Of a stretch of 64,000 nucleotides of DNA, positions 56,260-64,000 are shown one piece after another. Location of the stretch: assembly GCA_913045375.1 (NCBI GenBank), contig CAJWQE010000001.1:23501-87500 (forward strand), written 5' to 3'. Position 1 is the first letter of the stretch; the number at the start of each line of letters is the position of its first letter. The notes beneath the pieces were generated by a model. That model saw only the letters and a list, made by a program, of their open reading frames with translations. It was not told where the DNA came from and did not search any database. The position numbers and the translations under genes were made by a program. The stretch comes from an uncultured Halieaceae bacterium (GTDB taxonomy: Bacteria > Pseudomonadota > Gammaproteobacteria > Pseudomonadales > Halieaceae).

Positions 56260-56889
56260 TCAACCCCGTTGTGATGAGCGCCGTGCATCAACGAGCGCCG
56301 TCAAGGAGAGGATCAATAGTCCAATCAATAGCCGTGGATCTCCCAAATTGAAGTCGGGCTCGACGGGGAAGGCGATGGTTTTCTCGAGTGCCGCTGCCTT
56401 GAAATGATGTTTCCCGCTAAACACCGGATCCGTGACAATCTCAAGGAAATCGCGTCGACTTCGGTAGCGCACTAACCCGCCCATGTCCCACACGTCGACA
56501 CCTTCGACACCAATCACATCCATGCTGCGGTAGGCCGCTGGCCCCATCATGACAGGGTGGGAGCCTCGCGAGAGCATTGCCGGGATCATATGTCCCATAT
56601 AACGGTCCATGAGTTGCTGTGCAGTTTCCCCGGGCGCTGCACCGGCGACGTCCCCGGGCGACTCGTTGTAATCGATGTTGTTGATCATGATGAAGTGCTT
56701 GCCAGTATCCTCTTCACCAAATTGCCTGATCATTGCAATCGCTTCTTGCGCGCTACCGTTTTGCTCCATTTTCGCCATGAAGTTGTCAACTTCGGCGTCA
56801 GATAGAGGGCCTCCCGTTGGTGTGTACCAAAATACGAAAGCGCCATAGAAGAGCGCAGGTAGGAGCCAAATTTTCATTCGAGCGGACAT
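56260..56889 (-). CDS. Membrane-anchored DUF1330-like protein
   Basis: A 209-residue protein with an N-terminal hydrophobic anchor (residues 6-21) and a C-terminal membrane helix (about 183-200). The middle (HFIMINNIDYNESP ... VWDMGGLVRYRSRRDFLEIV) looks like a ferredoxin-like barrel of the DUF1330 type, placed outside the cytoplasm. It lies between the two GST-like genes but on the opposite strand, convergent with the first and divergent from the second. Not identified with a known function. Confidence 0.65.
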   Translation of the reverse strand: MSARMKIWLLPALFYGAFVFWYTPTGGPLSDAEVDNFMAKMEQNGSAQEAIAMIRQFGEEDTGKHFIMINNIDYNESPGDVAGAAPGETAQQLMDRYMGHMIPAMLSRGSHPVMMGPAAYRSMDVIGVEGVDVWDMGGLVRYRSRRDFLEIVTDPVFSGKHHFKAAALEKTIAFPVEPDFNLGDPRLLIGLLILSLTALVDARRSSQRG

Positions 56890-57032
56890 AATCAGTTTCC
56901 ACCTTGATCGGGTATTTAGCGTTTGTTACAGATCGCCAACACTACAGCCTTTTATTCGTTGGTGTTGAAGCCGTCGCCTTTTTATCAATGCCCTCGAACG
57001 CTTTACGCTGGTTACTACTTTCAAAGGCTTAC

Positions 57033-57057
57033 ATAGTGACATTAATTATGTCACTAT
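57033..57057. promoter_or_regulatory. 25-bp palindromic operator upstream of second GST-like gene
   Basis: Perfect 10-bp arms ATAGTGACAT and ATGTCACTAT flank a 5-nt centre TAATT. The site lies 47 nt upstream of the GST-like start, in the divergent 200-nt region with the membrane DUF1330-like gene. It is the strongest palindrome in the window and typical of a TetR/MarR/GntR-type operator; no adjacent regulator gene exists. Confidence 0.65.
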
Positions 57058-57104
57058 TTCTGTCGTAAGTTGAAGCGTCAACGCGAATAAAAATGAGGCT
57101 GCAT

Positions 57105-58145
57105 ATGAGGTCAGAGACACCACTTAAATTAGTTGGCGGCACAGGATCACCCTACACGCAGAAGATGGTAGCGCTGCTTCGCTACCGCCGCATTCCCTAC
57201 AGTATTCAATGGGGACAACCCGAGGCAGCTTGCGATGCGATGGGTATCGAAAAGCCACGTCCAATCTTTATGCCGACGTTTTTTTTCGACGGCGATGACG
57301 GAATAGCTGCCGAGTGCGACTCGACCCCGATTATTCGACGACTTGAAGCGATGTACTCGGGTCGATCGGTGTTACCAGAGGATCCGGCGCTCGCGTTTAT
57401 CGATTACCTGATTGAGGATTTTGCTGACGAGTGGTGTACCAAATACATGTTCCACTACCGCTGGCACTTTAGTGACGATGCGGATAATGCAGGGACACTC
57501 CTACCCCTGGGCATGGATGTCAGTATGCCCACTGCGTTTTTTCAGCAATTCAAGCAGCATATTTCGGAGCGTCAGATTGGGCGCCTCTATGTTGTTGGCT
57601 CAAATGACACCACCGCACCCGTCATTGATGCGAGTTATCGACGTTTTCTTGCAGCAATGGAATCCCACCTGTCGAACCAGAAGTTCATGCTCGGCAATCG
57701 CCCCGGTGCAGGTGATTTCGGCTTGCACGGGCAGCTAACGCAGCTAGTTGGGTTCGATCCAACCTCCCGTGCAATAGCGCATGAGGTATCGCCGCGAACA
57801 GTGGCCTGGGTTGATCAAATTGAAGATCAGAGTGGGCTGGAGCCTAAACGACAGGACTGGACGGATCTTGAGGAGCAACCAGAGAGCTTGCGCGAGCTCC
57901 TGTCTGAGATTGGTCGCGTTTATGCGCCCGCGCAATTGGCCAACGCACGGGCCGTTGAGCAGGGCGAGAAAACCTGGGAGTGCGAAATTGATGGCGCGCC
58001 GTGGGTGCAGCAAACCTTCCCGTATCAGGCGAAGTGTCTCCGTTGGACCAACGAGCAGTATCAGGCGCTGTCGGCGTCTGATCGCGCTCTAGTAGACGCG
58101 GTACTCGAGGGTACGGGCATCGAAGCGATGCTTTTCGCATCGTGA
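57105..58145 (+). CDS. GST-like protein with C-terminal extension (2)
   Basis: A 346-residue paralogue of the protein at 55059-56186. The GST N-domain starts KLVGGTGSPYTQKMVALLRYRRIPYSIQW; the helical domain contains FMLGNRPGAGDFGLHGQLTQ; the C-terminal 100 residues share the Tyr..Leu..Val-Asp..Leu..Gly pattern of the first one. The second ATG (57105) is chosen because TGAGG is 6 nt upstream; an ATG 4 codons earlier is possible. Expression is probably controlled through the palindrome 47 nt upstream. The acyl-CoA dehydrogenase gene follows 81 nt downstream on the same strand. Confidence 0.8.
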   Translation: MRSETPLKLVGGTGSPYTQKMVALLRYRRIPYSIQWGQPEAACDAMGIEKPRPIFMPTFFFDGDDGIAAECDSTPIIRRLEAMYSGRSVLPEDPALAFIDYLIEDFADEWCTKYMFHYRWHFSDDADNAGTLLPLGMDVSMPTAFFQQFKQHISERQIGRLYVVGSNDTTAPVIDASYRRFLAAMESHLSNQKFMLGNRPGAGDFGLHGQLTQLVGFDPTSRAIAHEVSPRTVAWVDQIEDQSGLEPKRQDWTDLEEQPESLRELLSEIGRVYAPAQLANARAVEQGEKTWECEIDGAPWVQQTFPYQAKCLRWTNEQYQALSASDRALVDAVLEGTGIEAMLFAS

Positions 58146-58226
58146 CATTTGGTTAGAGTGGTTAATGACACTCAGGGACGCGCTTTTTAAGCGTTGTTCC
58201 CGTGTTTTTGAAGAGGAAATAGGTTC

Positions 58227-59444
58227 ATGGGTTTTGAATTAAATGATCGGGTGATGGCGCTCAACGTGCAGTTACAGTCCTTTATGGACAAGCACATATA
58301 CCCACGAGAACACGATTGGCACGAGTGGTGTCTGGATCAAGACAAGCTGTGGACCACGCCACCTTGGTACGACGAGCTGCGAGCGTTGGCAAAGGAAGAG
58401 GGTTTATGGAACCTGTTCCTTCCCCACGAGTATCAGCCGTGGAGTCCCGGTCTCACCAATGTCGAAATTGCGCCGTTGTTTGAAACCATGAGCAAGGTGT
58501 CATGGGCGCAGTCGGTCTTCAATTGTAATGCCCCTGACCGGGGCAACATGGAAGTACTGGCTAAATACGGTACCGAGGCACAGCAAAAAGAATGGCTCGA
58601 GCCCTTGCTGGCTGGCGAAATTCGGAGTGCGTACGCCATGACGGAGCCACAGGTTGCCTCGAGCGACGCGACCAATATGGAGTTGGAAATAAAGCGTGAC
58701 GGCGACGAGTACGTGCTTAACGGGCGCAAATGGTGGACGACAGGTGCCGTGAATCCGCGTTGTAAAGTCATGCTGGTCATGGGTAAGTCAAATCCAGAGA
58801 ACCCACGACATCGTCAGCACTCAACGATTTTGGTTCCCCGAGACACCCCTGGGATTAAATTGGTTCGCGAGCTACGCGTCTTCGACTCACTTCACTCGCC
58901 TGCCGGCGAGGCCGAGCTGCTGTTTGAGGACGTGCGTGTGCCAGTGACCAATATGATTAAGGGCGAAGGCTGTGGCTTTGAAATCGCGCAAGGTCGCTTG
59001 GGCCCGGGCCGGTTCCAGTACGCGATGGGCTTCGTGGGTATGGCACAGCGCTGCCTCGAGCTCATGTGCTCGCGAGTGGAGGAGCGCGTAGCCTTTGGTG
59101 AGCCGTTGATCAAGAAAACGAGCGTGCAGCATGAGATTGCCCGCTGCCGCTGCGATATCGAGCAAGCGCGCCTGTTAACCCTTCATGCGGCGCATGTCAT
59201 GGATACGCAAGGTATGACGGCTGCACGACCGCTTATCAGCATGGTTAAGATCGTTGCGCCACAAATGGCGCAGCAGGTAGCGGATCGCGCCATGCAGGTC
59301 TTTGGTGGGATGGGTGTCTGTCAGGACACGATGATTCCTGAAGTCTTCATGCTGGCGAGATTCTGCCGAATTGCCGATGGCCCCGATGAGGTGCACATGT
59401 CACAGCTTGGCAAGATGACTGTTCGGGAGATGAACGAGGGCTAA
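58227..59444 (+). CDS. Acyl-CoA dehydrogenase (ACAD10/11-like)
   Basis: A 405-residue flavoprotein of the acyl-CoA dehydrogenase family. YAMTEPQVASSDATNMEL and GRKWWTTGAVNPRC form the FAD/substrate region; the C-terminal helical part has QVFGGMGVCQDTMIPEVF. The N-terminal segment (DKHIYPREHDWHEW) resembles the ACAD10/ACAD11-like group. It oxidises an acyl-CoA to the 2-enoyl-CoA. A GAGGAAATAGG ribosome-binding stretch precedes the ATG. Located after the GST-like gene, it may serve degradation of a branched or hydroxylated acid. Confidence 0.92.
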   Translation: MGFELNDRVMALNVQLQSFMDKHIYPREHDWHEWCLDQDKLWTTPPWYDELRALAKEEGLWNLFLPHEYQPWSPGLTNVEIAPLFETMSKVSWAQSVFNCNAPDRGNMEVLAKYGTEAQQKEWLEPLLAGEIRSAYAMTEPQVASSDATNMELEIKRDGDEYVLNGRKWWTTGAVNPRCKVMLVMGKSNPENPRHRQHSTILVPRDTPGIKLVRELRVFDSLHSPAGEAELLFEDVRVPVTNMIKGEGCGFEIAQGRLGPGRFQYAMGFVGMAQRCLELMCSRVEERVAFGEPLIKKTSVQHEIARCRCDIEQARLLTLHAAHVMDTQGMTAARPLISMVKIVAPQMAQQVADRAMQVFGGMGVCQDTMIPEVFMLARFCRIADGPDEVHMSQLGKMTVREMNEG

Positions 59445-59529
59445 AGCCATTAGGTGGTTAGGCGCGCTCACCTCAAGGGTCGGGCGCGCAGAATGTTCGG
59501 CTCAGGTACCAGTCCGAGAGTGGATCGCT

Positions 59530-60612
59530 CTAGGCAGCTGATCGTGCTACGGCGTCAATGATGACCTGAGATACCTCTTTTGGGCGCGTTTCCTGCAGGA
59601 AGTGCCCGGCACCTTTGATCGTGGTATGTGGCTGACCTTTGGTACCTGGCACCCGCTGTAAGAAGATGGCATCACCACCCTTGGTTACAGGGTCATCGTC
59701 GGCAAACGCACAGACAAAAGGCTTTTCAAAGTTATCGAAAAACTCCCAAGCCAGTCGTTGCTGCTCGAGGGACGGTGATGTTGGTAACGACGGCACCTGG
59801 CTTGGCATAGCGCGCGGCCCCATCGTGTATTCGGCGCTTGGGAAGGGCGCGTCGTATGCTTTTGCAACGGATGATGGGAGCGGCGCTCGCATGCCTAATT
59901 TGTGCAGCAGTGCCTTCGCGACCTTCATGAACGTTGGTTGCTTCTCGGTCATCATTGATAGCATCAGCCCAATCGGCAGGTGCGTGGTTTCCCAACAGAA
60001 CTTTTGCCAGACGGCGAAGATGCGCGCGGGGTTTGCTGCCTTGCCATCCCATGACAGCGATCGCAGCTCCTTGGTCATACTGAATAGCGTCGGTGTCGGC
60101 GCATTAGCACGGTAGTCCTCAACTTCGTCAACCATTGCCTGCGGAACGTCTGGGTTATATGGCAGGCCCGTATTGCCAATAACCACGTTAGCAAAGCGCT
60201 CTGAGTGTGCGGCAACCAGTCTCAGTCCAATGAGTCCACCCCAGTCCTGACCAAAGAATGTGACCCCCGAGAAATCATTTTGCTCTAACCAAGCACCCAT
60301 CCATTCGACTTGGCGCTCGTAGCTGTAGTCCTCGCGGGCTGATGGTTTGTCGCTTTTACCGTAGCCGACCAAGTCCGGGCAGATAACGCGAAGACCGGCC
60401 GCTGTGAGATAGGGAATCATTTTTCGGTAGAGATAACTCCATACAGGCTGGCCGTGTATGCACAGCACTAAGGCACCGTCTCTTGGGCCTTCATCGATGT
60501 GATGGATTCTCAAATCCTGACCGTCATGCGTCTTTATGGTCGTGTAGTGAGGCTCGAACGGATAGTCCGTCAGTCCCTCGAAGCAGCTATCTGGGGTTCT
60601 TAAGATTTTCAT
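59530..60612 (-). CDS. Haloalkane dehalogenase (HLD-I-like)
   Basis: A 360-residue alpha/beta hydrolase with the haloalkane dehalogenase triad layout: nucleophile D123 in GQDWGG followed by the halide-binding W124, an Asp in FADDDPVT (around 305-307) and base H337 in GAGHFLQE; HGQP is at 53-56. The N-terminus MKILRTPDSCFEGLTDYPF is nearly diagnostic of HLD subfamily I (DhmA/DhlA). The protein is about 50 residues longer than usual HLD-I enzymes, with the insertion in the cap domain (about 200-280). It hydrolyses carbon-halogen bonds; substrate unknown. The ATG at 60612 is chosen over one 8 codons upstream by this N-terminus. Confidence 0.85.
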   Translation of the reverse strand: MKILRTPDSCFEGLTDYPFEPHYTTIKTHDGQDLRIHHIDEGPRDGALVLCIHGQPVWSYLYRKMIPYLTAAGLRVICPDLVGYGKSDKPSAREDYSYERQVEWMGAWLEQNDFSGVTFFGQDWGGLIGLRLVAAHSERFANVVIGNTGLPYNPDVPQAMVDEVEDYRANAPTPTLFSMTKELRSLSWDGKAANPARIFAVWQKFCWETTHLPIGLMLSMMTEKQPTFMKVAKALLHKLGMRAPLPSSVAKAYDAPFPSAEYTMGPRAMPSQVPSLPTSPSLEQQRLAWEFFDNFEKPFVCAFADDDPVTKGGDAIFLQRVPGTKGQPHTTIKGAGHFLQETRPKEVSQVIIDAVARSAA

Positions 60613-60630
60613 ATACACCGCCAATTTTTG

Positions 60631-60647
60631 TGTCACAGCTTATGACA
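60631..60647. promoter_or_regulatory. TGTCA-N7-TGACA inverted repeat upstream of the dehalogenase
   Basis: TGTCACAGCTTATGACA lies 19-35 nt upstream of the dehalogenase ATG, overlapping the expected transcript start region. The 5-bp arms are perfect. It resembles a repressor site; the regulator is unknown. Confidence 0.4.
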
Positions 60648-60798
60648 GTATTTCCGATTTGACCATGCAAATAGAACGTGTCTCAACGATTTAGGCGCGA
60701 GTACCCAATCATGTGCCCAGCAAAACCGCTACAAATCTCAGGTCACATGATGCGTTAAAAACGCCAGGAGCGATGCGAATCCTTGCCTAATTCAATGA

Positions 60799-61263
60799 CT
60801 ACAGCCTGATCCCCGACCGCTGCACAACAGATTCCATCACAGGGTAACTTTTGGACTCTTGTACATTGGGAAGCTGCAGTAGCGAGCCAGCCAGAAGGTC
60901 CTTGTAGTGGGTCATGTCCTTTACCCGCGCTTTGACCAGAAAGTCGAACTCGCCAGAGACAAGGTGGCACTCTTCGACCTCTGGGATGAGTTCGATCGCG
61001 TCGGTAAACGTTTTAAAGGCATCGCCTGCAGTCCGTTGCAAGGTCACTTGAACGAACACCACCAACCCCGCATCCAATTTGGTGGGGGACAAGCGCGCGT
61101 AGTAGCCCGTAATCACACCCTGGCTTTCCAGGCGCTTAATACGATCGGCGCAGGGTGAAGCGGTGAGTCCAACGCGACGACCAATTTCAGCCACACTCAT
61201 TCTGCCGTCTTTCTGAAGCAACGACAGAATCTTTCTATCGGTTTTTGACAGGGTTTCCATCAC
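60799..61263 (-). CDS. Lrp/AsnC family regulator (AldR-like)
   Basis: A 154-residue Lrp/AsnC regulator with the N-terminal helix-turn-helix (TDRKILSLLQKDGRMSVAEIGRRVGLTASPCADRIKRLE) and the C-terminal RAM ligand-binding domain (VQVTL ... ECHLVSGEFDFLVKARVKDM). It diverges from alanine dehydrogenase across 160 nt, as AldR/BkdR-type regulators do; it probably activates ald in response to alanine or related amino acids. Confidence 0.92.
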   Translation of the reverse strand: MMETLSKTDRKILSLLQKDGRMSVAEIGRRVGLTASPCADRIKRLESQGVITGYYARLSPTKLDAGLVVFVQVTLQRTAGDAFKTFTDAIELIPEVEECHLVSGEFDFLVKARVKDMTHYKDLLAGSLLQLPNVQESKSYPVMESVVQRSGIRL

Positions 61264-61297
61264 AAAATCTCATACAGTGGTTTATTAAAAAATAGTG

Positions 61298-61311
61298 CCT
61301 TTATACAAAGG
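61298..61311. promoter_or_regulatory. CCTTT-N4-AAAGG inverted repeat in the lrp-ald region
   Basis: CCTTTATACAAAGG lies in the AT-rich 160-nt region between the Lrp-type gene and ald, 35 nt from the regulator start. Lrp-type regulators bind AT-rich degenerate dyads, so this is a candidate site only. Confidence 0.35.
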
Positions 61312-61423
61312 ATTCCACCGATAAAAACGCTTATTTAAAACAAATAAAATAAAAAATTGATCTTAATATAGCGATATCGCCTGCTCGTATTAGAGGCCTC
61401 ATCGAGTAAAAAGGTCAACCGTA

Positions 61424-62539
61424 ATGCGTATTGGCGTTCCAAAGGAAATCAAAAACCACGAGTACCGTGTGGGTCTCCCTCCCGCGGGTGTTGTTGAGCT
61501 GGTCAACCATGGTCATGAGGTCATGATTGAGACACACGCCGGTGAGGGCGCAGGCTTCTCAAATGACGATTATGTCGCGGCCGGAGCCACCATTGTCGAC
61601 GCGCCGGCGACGATTTTTGCCGAGTGCGACATGATTGTTAAGGTGAAAGAGCCGCAGCCTGACGAGTGTCGGCAACTGCGCCCGGGCCAATTGCTATTCA
61701 CGTACCTTCATTTGGCCGCAGACCGTCAGCAAACCGATTTGCTCATGGAGAGCGGAGCAACCTGCATCGCCTATGAAACGGTAGAGGGTGCGAACGGCGG
61801 TTTGCCTCTCTTGGCCCCTATGTCAGAGATCGCCGGTCGTTTGGCGGCTCAGGCGGGCGGTGACTTTCTCAAGAAATCCAGCGGGGGCCGCGGTGTGCTA
61901 CTGGGTGGAGTACCCGGCGTTGCACCTGCCAAAGTTGTGGTCATCGGTGGAGGTGTTGTGGGTACCAATGCGGCGCGTGTCGCGCAAGGTATGGGCGCAC
62001 GTGTGGTAGTCCTTGATCGTTCGCTCGATCGGCTTCGCTACCTCGACGACATCTTCATGGGACGCATCGAGACCGTCTGGTCGAGTGCGGCGGCACTCGA
62101 AGAACAGGTCATGGATGCGGATTTGATCATTGGTGCGGTGCTCATTCCCGGTGCGGCTGCGCCAAAGTTAGTGAGCCGCGATTTGGTCTCCAAGCTTCAG
62201 AAGGGCAGTGTCATGGTTGACGTTGCGATCGATCAGGGCGGCTGCTTTGAAACCTCTCATGCAACGTCATACCAAGATCCCACCTACGAGGTGGATGGTG
62301 TTGTTCATTATTGCGTGGCAAATATGCCGGGTGGAGTCGCGAGAACGGCAACCTTAGCGCTCACCAACGCGACGTTGCCCTACGTGGTGCGCTTGGCCGA
62401 TCAAGGGCTGGATGCACTCCGGGGTGATCCGCGATTTGCGCTTGGCTTGAACGTGCACGCGGGTAAGTTGACACACGCCGGTGTCGGGGAAGCGTTCAGT
62501 TTGGATGCGATATCACCCGCCGAAGCCCTGATTTCCTGA
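61424..62539 (+). CDS. ald: Alanine dehydrogenase
   Basis: A 371-residue NAD-dependent L-alanine dehydrogenase, interconverting alanine and pyruvate plus ammonia. The N-terminus MRIGVPKEIKNHEYRVGLPP holds the substrate-binding Arg and Lys residues; VKVKEPQPDE and the Rossmann motif VIGGGVVGTNAARVA follow. Length and order are standard. AAGG before the ATG is the ribosome-binding site. Regulated by the divergent Lrp-type protein by inference. Coq7 follows 43 nt downstream. Confidence 0.96.
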   Translation: MRIGVPKEIKNHEYRVGLPPAGVVELVNHGHEVMIETHAGEGAGFSNDDYVAAGATIVDAPATIFAECDMIVKVKEPQPDECRQLRPGQLLFTYLHLAADRQQTDLLMESGATCIAYETVEGANGGLPLLAPMSEIAGRLAAQAGGDFLKKSSGGRGVLLGGVPGVAPAKVVVIGGGVVGTNAARVAQGMGARVVVLDRSLDRLRYLDDIFMGRIETVWSSAAALEEQVMDADLIIGAVLIPGAAAPKLVSRDLVSKLQKGSVMVDVAIDQGGCFETSHATSYQDPTYEVDGVVHYCVANMPGGVARTATLALTNATLPYVVRLADQGLDALRGDPRFALGLNVHAGKLTHAGVGEAFSLDAISPAEALIS

Positions 62540-62552
62540 GCTAATTCGCTAT

Positions 62553-62582
62553 AGTTGAGCCGCTTCAACCTAGCGGCCAACT
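62553..62582 (+). promoter_or_regulatory. Hairpin abutting the coq7 start codon
   Basis: AGTTG-A-GCCGC pairs with GCGGC-CAACT across a TTCAACCTA loop (10 bp with one bulged A). The stem ends one base before the coq7 ATG. No T-run follows, so it is not a simple terminator; no Shine-Dalgarno is visible between it and the ATG. Confidence 0.5.
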
Positions 62583-63122
62583 ATGAACACAGCGTCCTTA
62601 CAATCTGCTTCAACCCTGCCTGCTCACCTTGCGGGCGAGATGCGCTCGAATCATGCGGGCGAGACCGGCGCGGTTTGGATTTACAAAGGTGTGCTGGCCA
62701 TCTCGCGCGACGCTGAAATACGCGCCTTCGCAGAGCATCATCTGGCGACTGAGGAGACCCATCTCGTTTTCTTTGAGGACTGGCTAACGTCCCGTCAGAA
62801 AAGCCTGTTGTTACCCCTTTGGCGCCTGTCAGGGTTCGTTTTGGGCGCAGTCTCTGCGCTCGGTGGACGAAATTGGGTCTATGCCTCAATCGAGGCTGTT
62901 GAAACCTTCGTCGTCCAGCACTACGAGTCGCAGTACGCGGCGCTGGAGGCTTACGGAGACACGACACTAACCGCTGCGATACATCAGTTTTGCGACGATG
63001 AAGCTAACCATCGCGACGAGGCTGGCGGTGAGGCGGACGGTCAATCGAGCCTGCTCAAGGCGTGGTGCTGGGTTGTGGGTTTTGGGTCGGAGCAAGCCGT
63101 CAAAATCGCCCGTCGAATTTAA
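62583..63122 (+). CDS. coq7: 2-polyprenyl-3-methyl-6-methoxy-1,4-benzoquinol hydroxylase
   Basis: A 179-residue Coq7/UbiM-type di-iron monooxygenase of ubiquinone biosynthesis, which hydroxylates the quinol ring at the inner membrane. The metal ligands are visible: Glu in MRSNHAGETGA, ATEETH (ExxH), HYESQ, and DEANHRDEA (ExxH). The start is fixed by the ATG at 62583, directly after a hairpin. It is shorter than the 210-aa pseudomonad enzyme at the N-terminus, as in many other bacteria. Possibly read through from ald, 43 nt upstream. Confidence 0.92.
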   Translation: MNTASLQSASTLPAHLAGEMRSNHAGETGAVWIYKGVLAISRDAEIRAFAEHHLATEETHLVFFEDWLTSRQKSLLLPLWRLSGFVLGAVSALGGRNWVYASIEAVETFVVQHYESQYAALEAYGDTTLTAAIHQFCDDEANHRDEAGGEADGQSSLLKAWCWVVGFGSEQAVKIARRI

Positions 63123-63273
63123 TTCATAAGATCATTTACGCTTTCGAGCGGGGGCACTTCCGGCGGACAGGCACGACTGTTTCGTTTTATCATCGAGCCT
63201 ATCGATAGGTTGTTTGCTTAGCCTCATTTTTCCGGGCGCGAGCGGCAGCCGTAGGCAGAGCAAAGGAAAGACC

Positions 63274-64000
63274 ATGAGTGCTGATCTGGTACGAGCACGC
63301 ATCGATGAGGGGCCCGTTGTGCCACTCATGTGGTTGGTTGTTCTGCTGGGGTTTCTGTTGAACCTTGCTGACGGTATTGATGTCGTCGCCATGTCGGTAA
63401 CGGCGCCCAGTGTGGCGGCTTCCTGGGGTCTTGAGCGGGCGGCTTTGGGTCCGTTATTTAGCGCAGCATTGTTTGGTATGGCCATTGGCGCGGCGGGTTT
63501 GGCGCCACTATCGGACCAGCTAGGCCGCCGTCTTTTGTTAGTTGCTGCGATGTTCCTTGTGGGCCTTAGCATGCTTGCCGTCAGTTGGATTGCGACTACG
63601 GCTTCCGTCACCGTTTTTGCGATCCTTCGCTTCATTTCAGGTCTTGGTATCGGCGTGATATTTGGCAGTGCACCTGCACTTGCTTCCGAGTTCATGCCGA
63701 GTCGTTATCGGAGTCTGGCCGTATCACTGGTGGTCATGGGTTATCCCGTTGGAGCAGTGCTGGCAGGCCCCATCGCCAATGCGTTGATTCCTGATTATGG
63801 CTGGACCGCGGTTTTTACGGCCGGCGGCATTCTTACCTTATTGATTGGCATCGTGACCTGGGCGTTGCTACCTGAGTCGCCCGAGTTTCTGGCGAGCCGC
63901 GCCGGTAACCGACCGGAACGAGAGGCAGTAGTGAACGGTTTATTAGCGCGCCTGAGCCGCCAGGCCGTGACTGGCATGAGTGCCACCCTCACGAGGCCCA
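63274..64000 (+). CDS. MFS transporter, AAHS family (partial, runs off right edge)
   Basis: An open frame from ATG 63274 to the window end (242 residues so far) preceded by AAAGGAAAG. It has about six hydrophobic helices, the start NLADGIDVVAMSVTAPSVAASWG, and the loop 2-3 motif PLSDQLGRRLLL; ESPEFLASR ends the first half. This is the aromatic acid:H+ symporter pattern (PcaK/BenK-like), so it may import an aromatic or other organic acid. The C-terminal half is missing. A frame on the opposite strand at 63132-63695 is only its shadow. Confidence 0.85.
   Translation, partial: MSADLVRARIDEGPVVPLMWLVVLLGFLLNLADGIDVVAMSVTAPSVAASWGLERAALGPLFSAALFGMAIGAAGLAPLSDQLGRRLLLVAAMFLVGLSMLAVSWIATTASVTVFAILRFISGLGIGVIFGSAPALASEFMPSRYRSLAVSLVVMGYPVGAVLAGPIANALIPDYGWTAVFTAGGILTLLIGIVTWALLPESPEFLASRAGNRPEREAVVNGLLARLSRQAVTGMSATLTRP

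Noticed and set aside
56924..56941. TGT-N12-ACA match near the second GST-like gene
   Set aside because: Same reasoning; it serves as an internal example of the chance rate. The stronger palindrome at 57033 is unrelated.
59639..60115. 158-aa plus-strand open frame inside the dehalogenase gene
   Set aside because: Antisense shadow of a well-supported gene.
63132..63695. 187-aa minus-strand open frame at the right end
   Set aside because: It is antisense to the clear MFS transporter starting at 63274 and has no recognisable domain.
1..64000. tRNA, rRNA, CRISPR arrays, insertion sequences, toxin-antitoxin or phage-defence genes
   Set aside because: Looked for by eye on both strands; none found. 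A formal scan could still reveal small RNAs.

Overview
The window looks like chromosome of an aerobic anoxygenic phototrophic gammaproteobacterium, most plausibly of the marine OM60/NOR5 (Halieaceae) type. This is inferred from gene content: bacteriochlorophyll genes (bchI-bchD-bchO) and a crtD-like carotenoid desaturase sit beside ubiquinone (coq7), fatty-acid oxidation, beta-1,3-glucan and xenobiotic-type genes. No rRNA, tRNA, CRISPR array, insertion sequence or prophage was seen. Genes are densely packed, with many 1-4 nt overlaps.

Layout. (1) 1-6.9 kb: edge of a photosynthesis gene cluster. bchI-bchD-bchO run leftward; bchO is cut by the window edge, and a TGT-N12-ACA site of the PpsR/CrtJ type lies upstream of bchI. 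An alpha/beta hydrolase diverges from bchI, followed by crtD with a small membrane-protein gene. (2) 6.9-17.7 kb: cytochrome P450, histidine-box hydroxylase (sterol desaturase family), metallo-beta-lactamase/alkylsulfatase-like protein, MATE exporter, thiolase plus FadJ-like multifunctional enzyme, DoxX protein and a saccharopine-dehydrogenase-like enoyl reductase: lipid metabolism. (3) 18.0-21.1 kb: a DUF1800 lipoprotein and a DUF1501 Tat protein, translationally coupled. (4) 21.1-30.2 kb: a molybdenum-hydroxylase island with two IorA/IorB-type enzymes in convergent orientation around a bidirectional terminator, MocA and XdhC maturation proteins, and a TetR regulator with a paired operator. 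(5) 30.4-36.2 kb: RND efflux pump with its adaptor, then a ThDP-dependent decarboxylase-like enzyme.

(6) 36.4-44.9 kb: an apparently cytoplasmic beta-glucan cassette. It has two coupled GH17 proteins, a divergent 1155-residue phosphorylase-like protein, a GPH-type sugar symporter and a clan-A glycosidase. None of the enzymes has a visible signal peptide. I consider this the best candidate for a poorly described system. (7) 45.1-52.6 kb: secreted Ntn-hydrolase acylase, a second histidine-box hydroxylase, cytochrome c, thioesterase, DUF2452-like protein, M20 amidohydrolase, TetR regulator. (8) 52.8-60.6 kb: sulfatase, DUF1330 protein, two unusual long GST-like proteins around a membrane-anchored DUF1330-like protein, acyl-CoA dehydrogenase and haloalkane dehalogenase; a catabolic-looking group with strong operator-like palindromes. 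(9) 60.8-64 kb: Lrp-type regulator divergent from alanine dehydrogenase, coq7, and an AAHS-type MFS transporter cut by the right edge.

All functional calls rest on motif reading and family knowledge; no database search was run. Start codons were adjusted inward where a ribosome-binding site, signal peptide or family N-terminus supported it.
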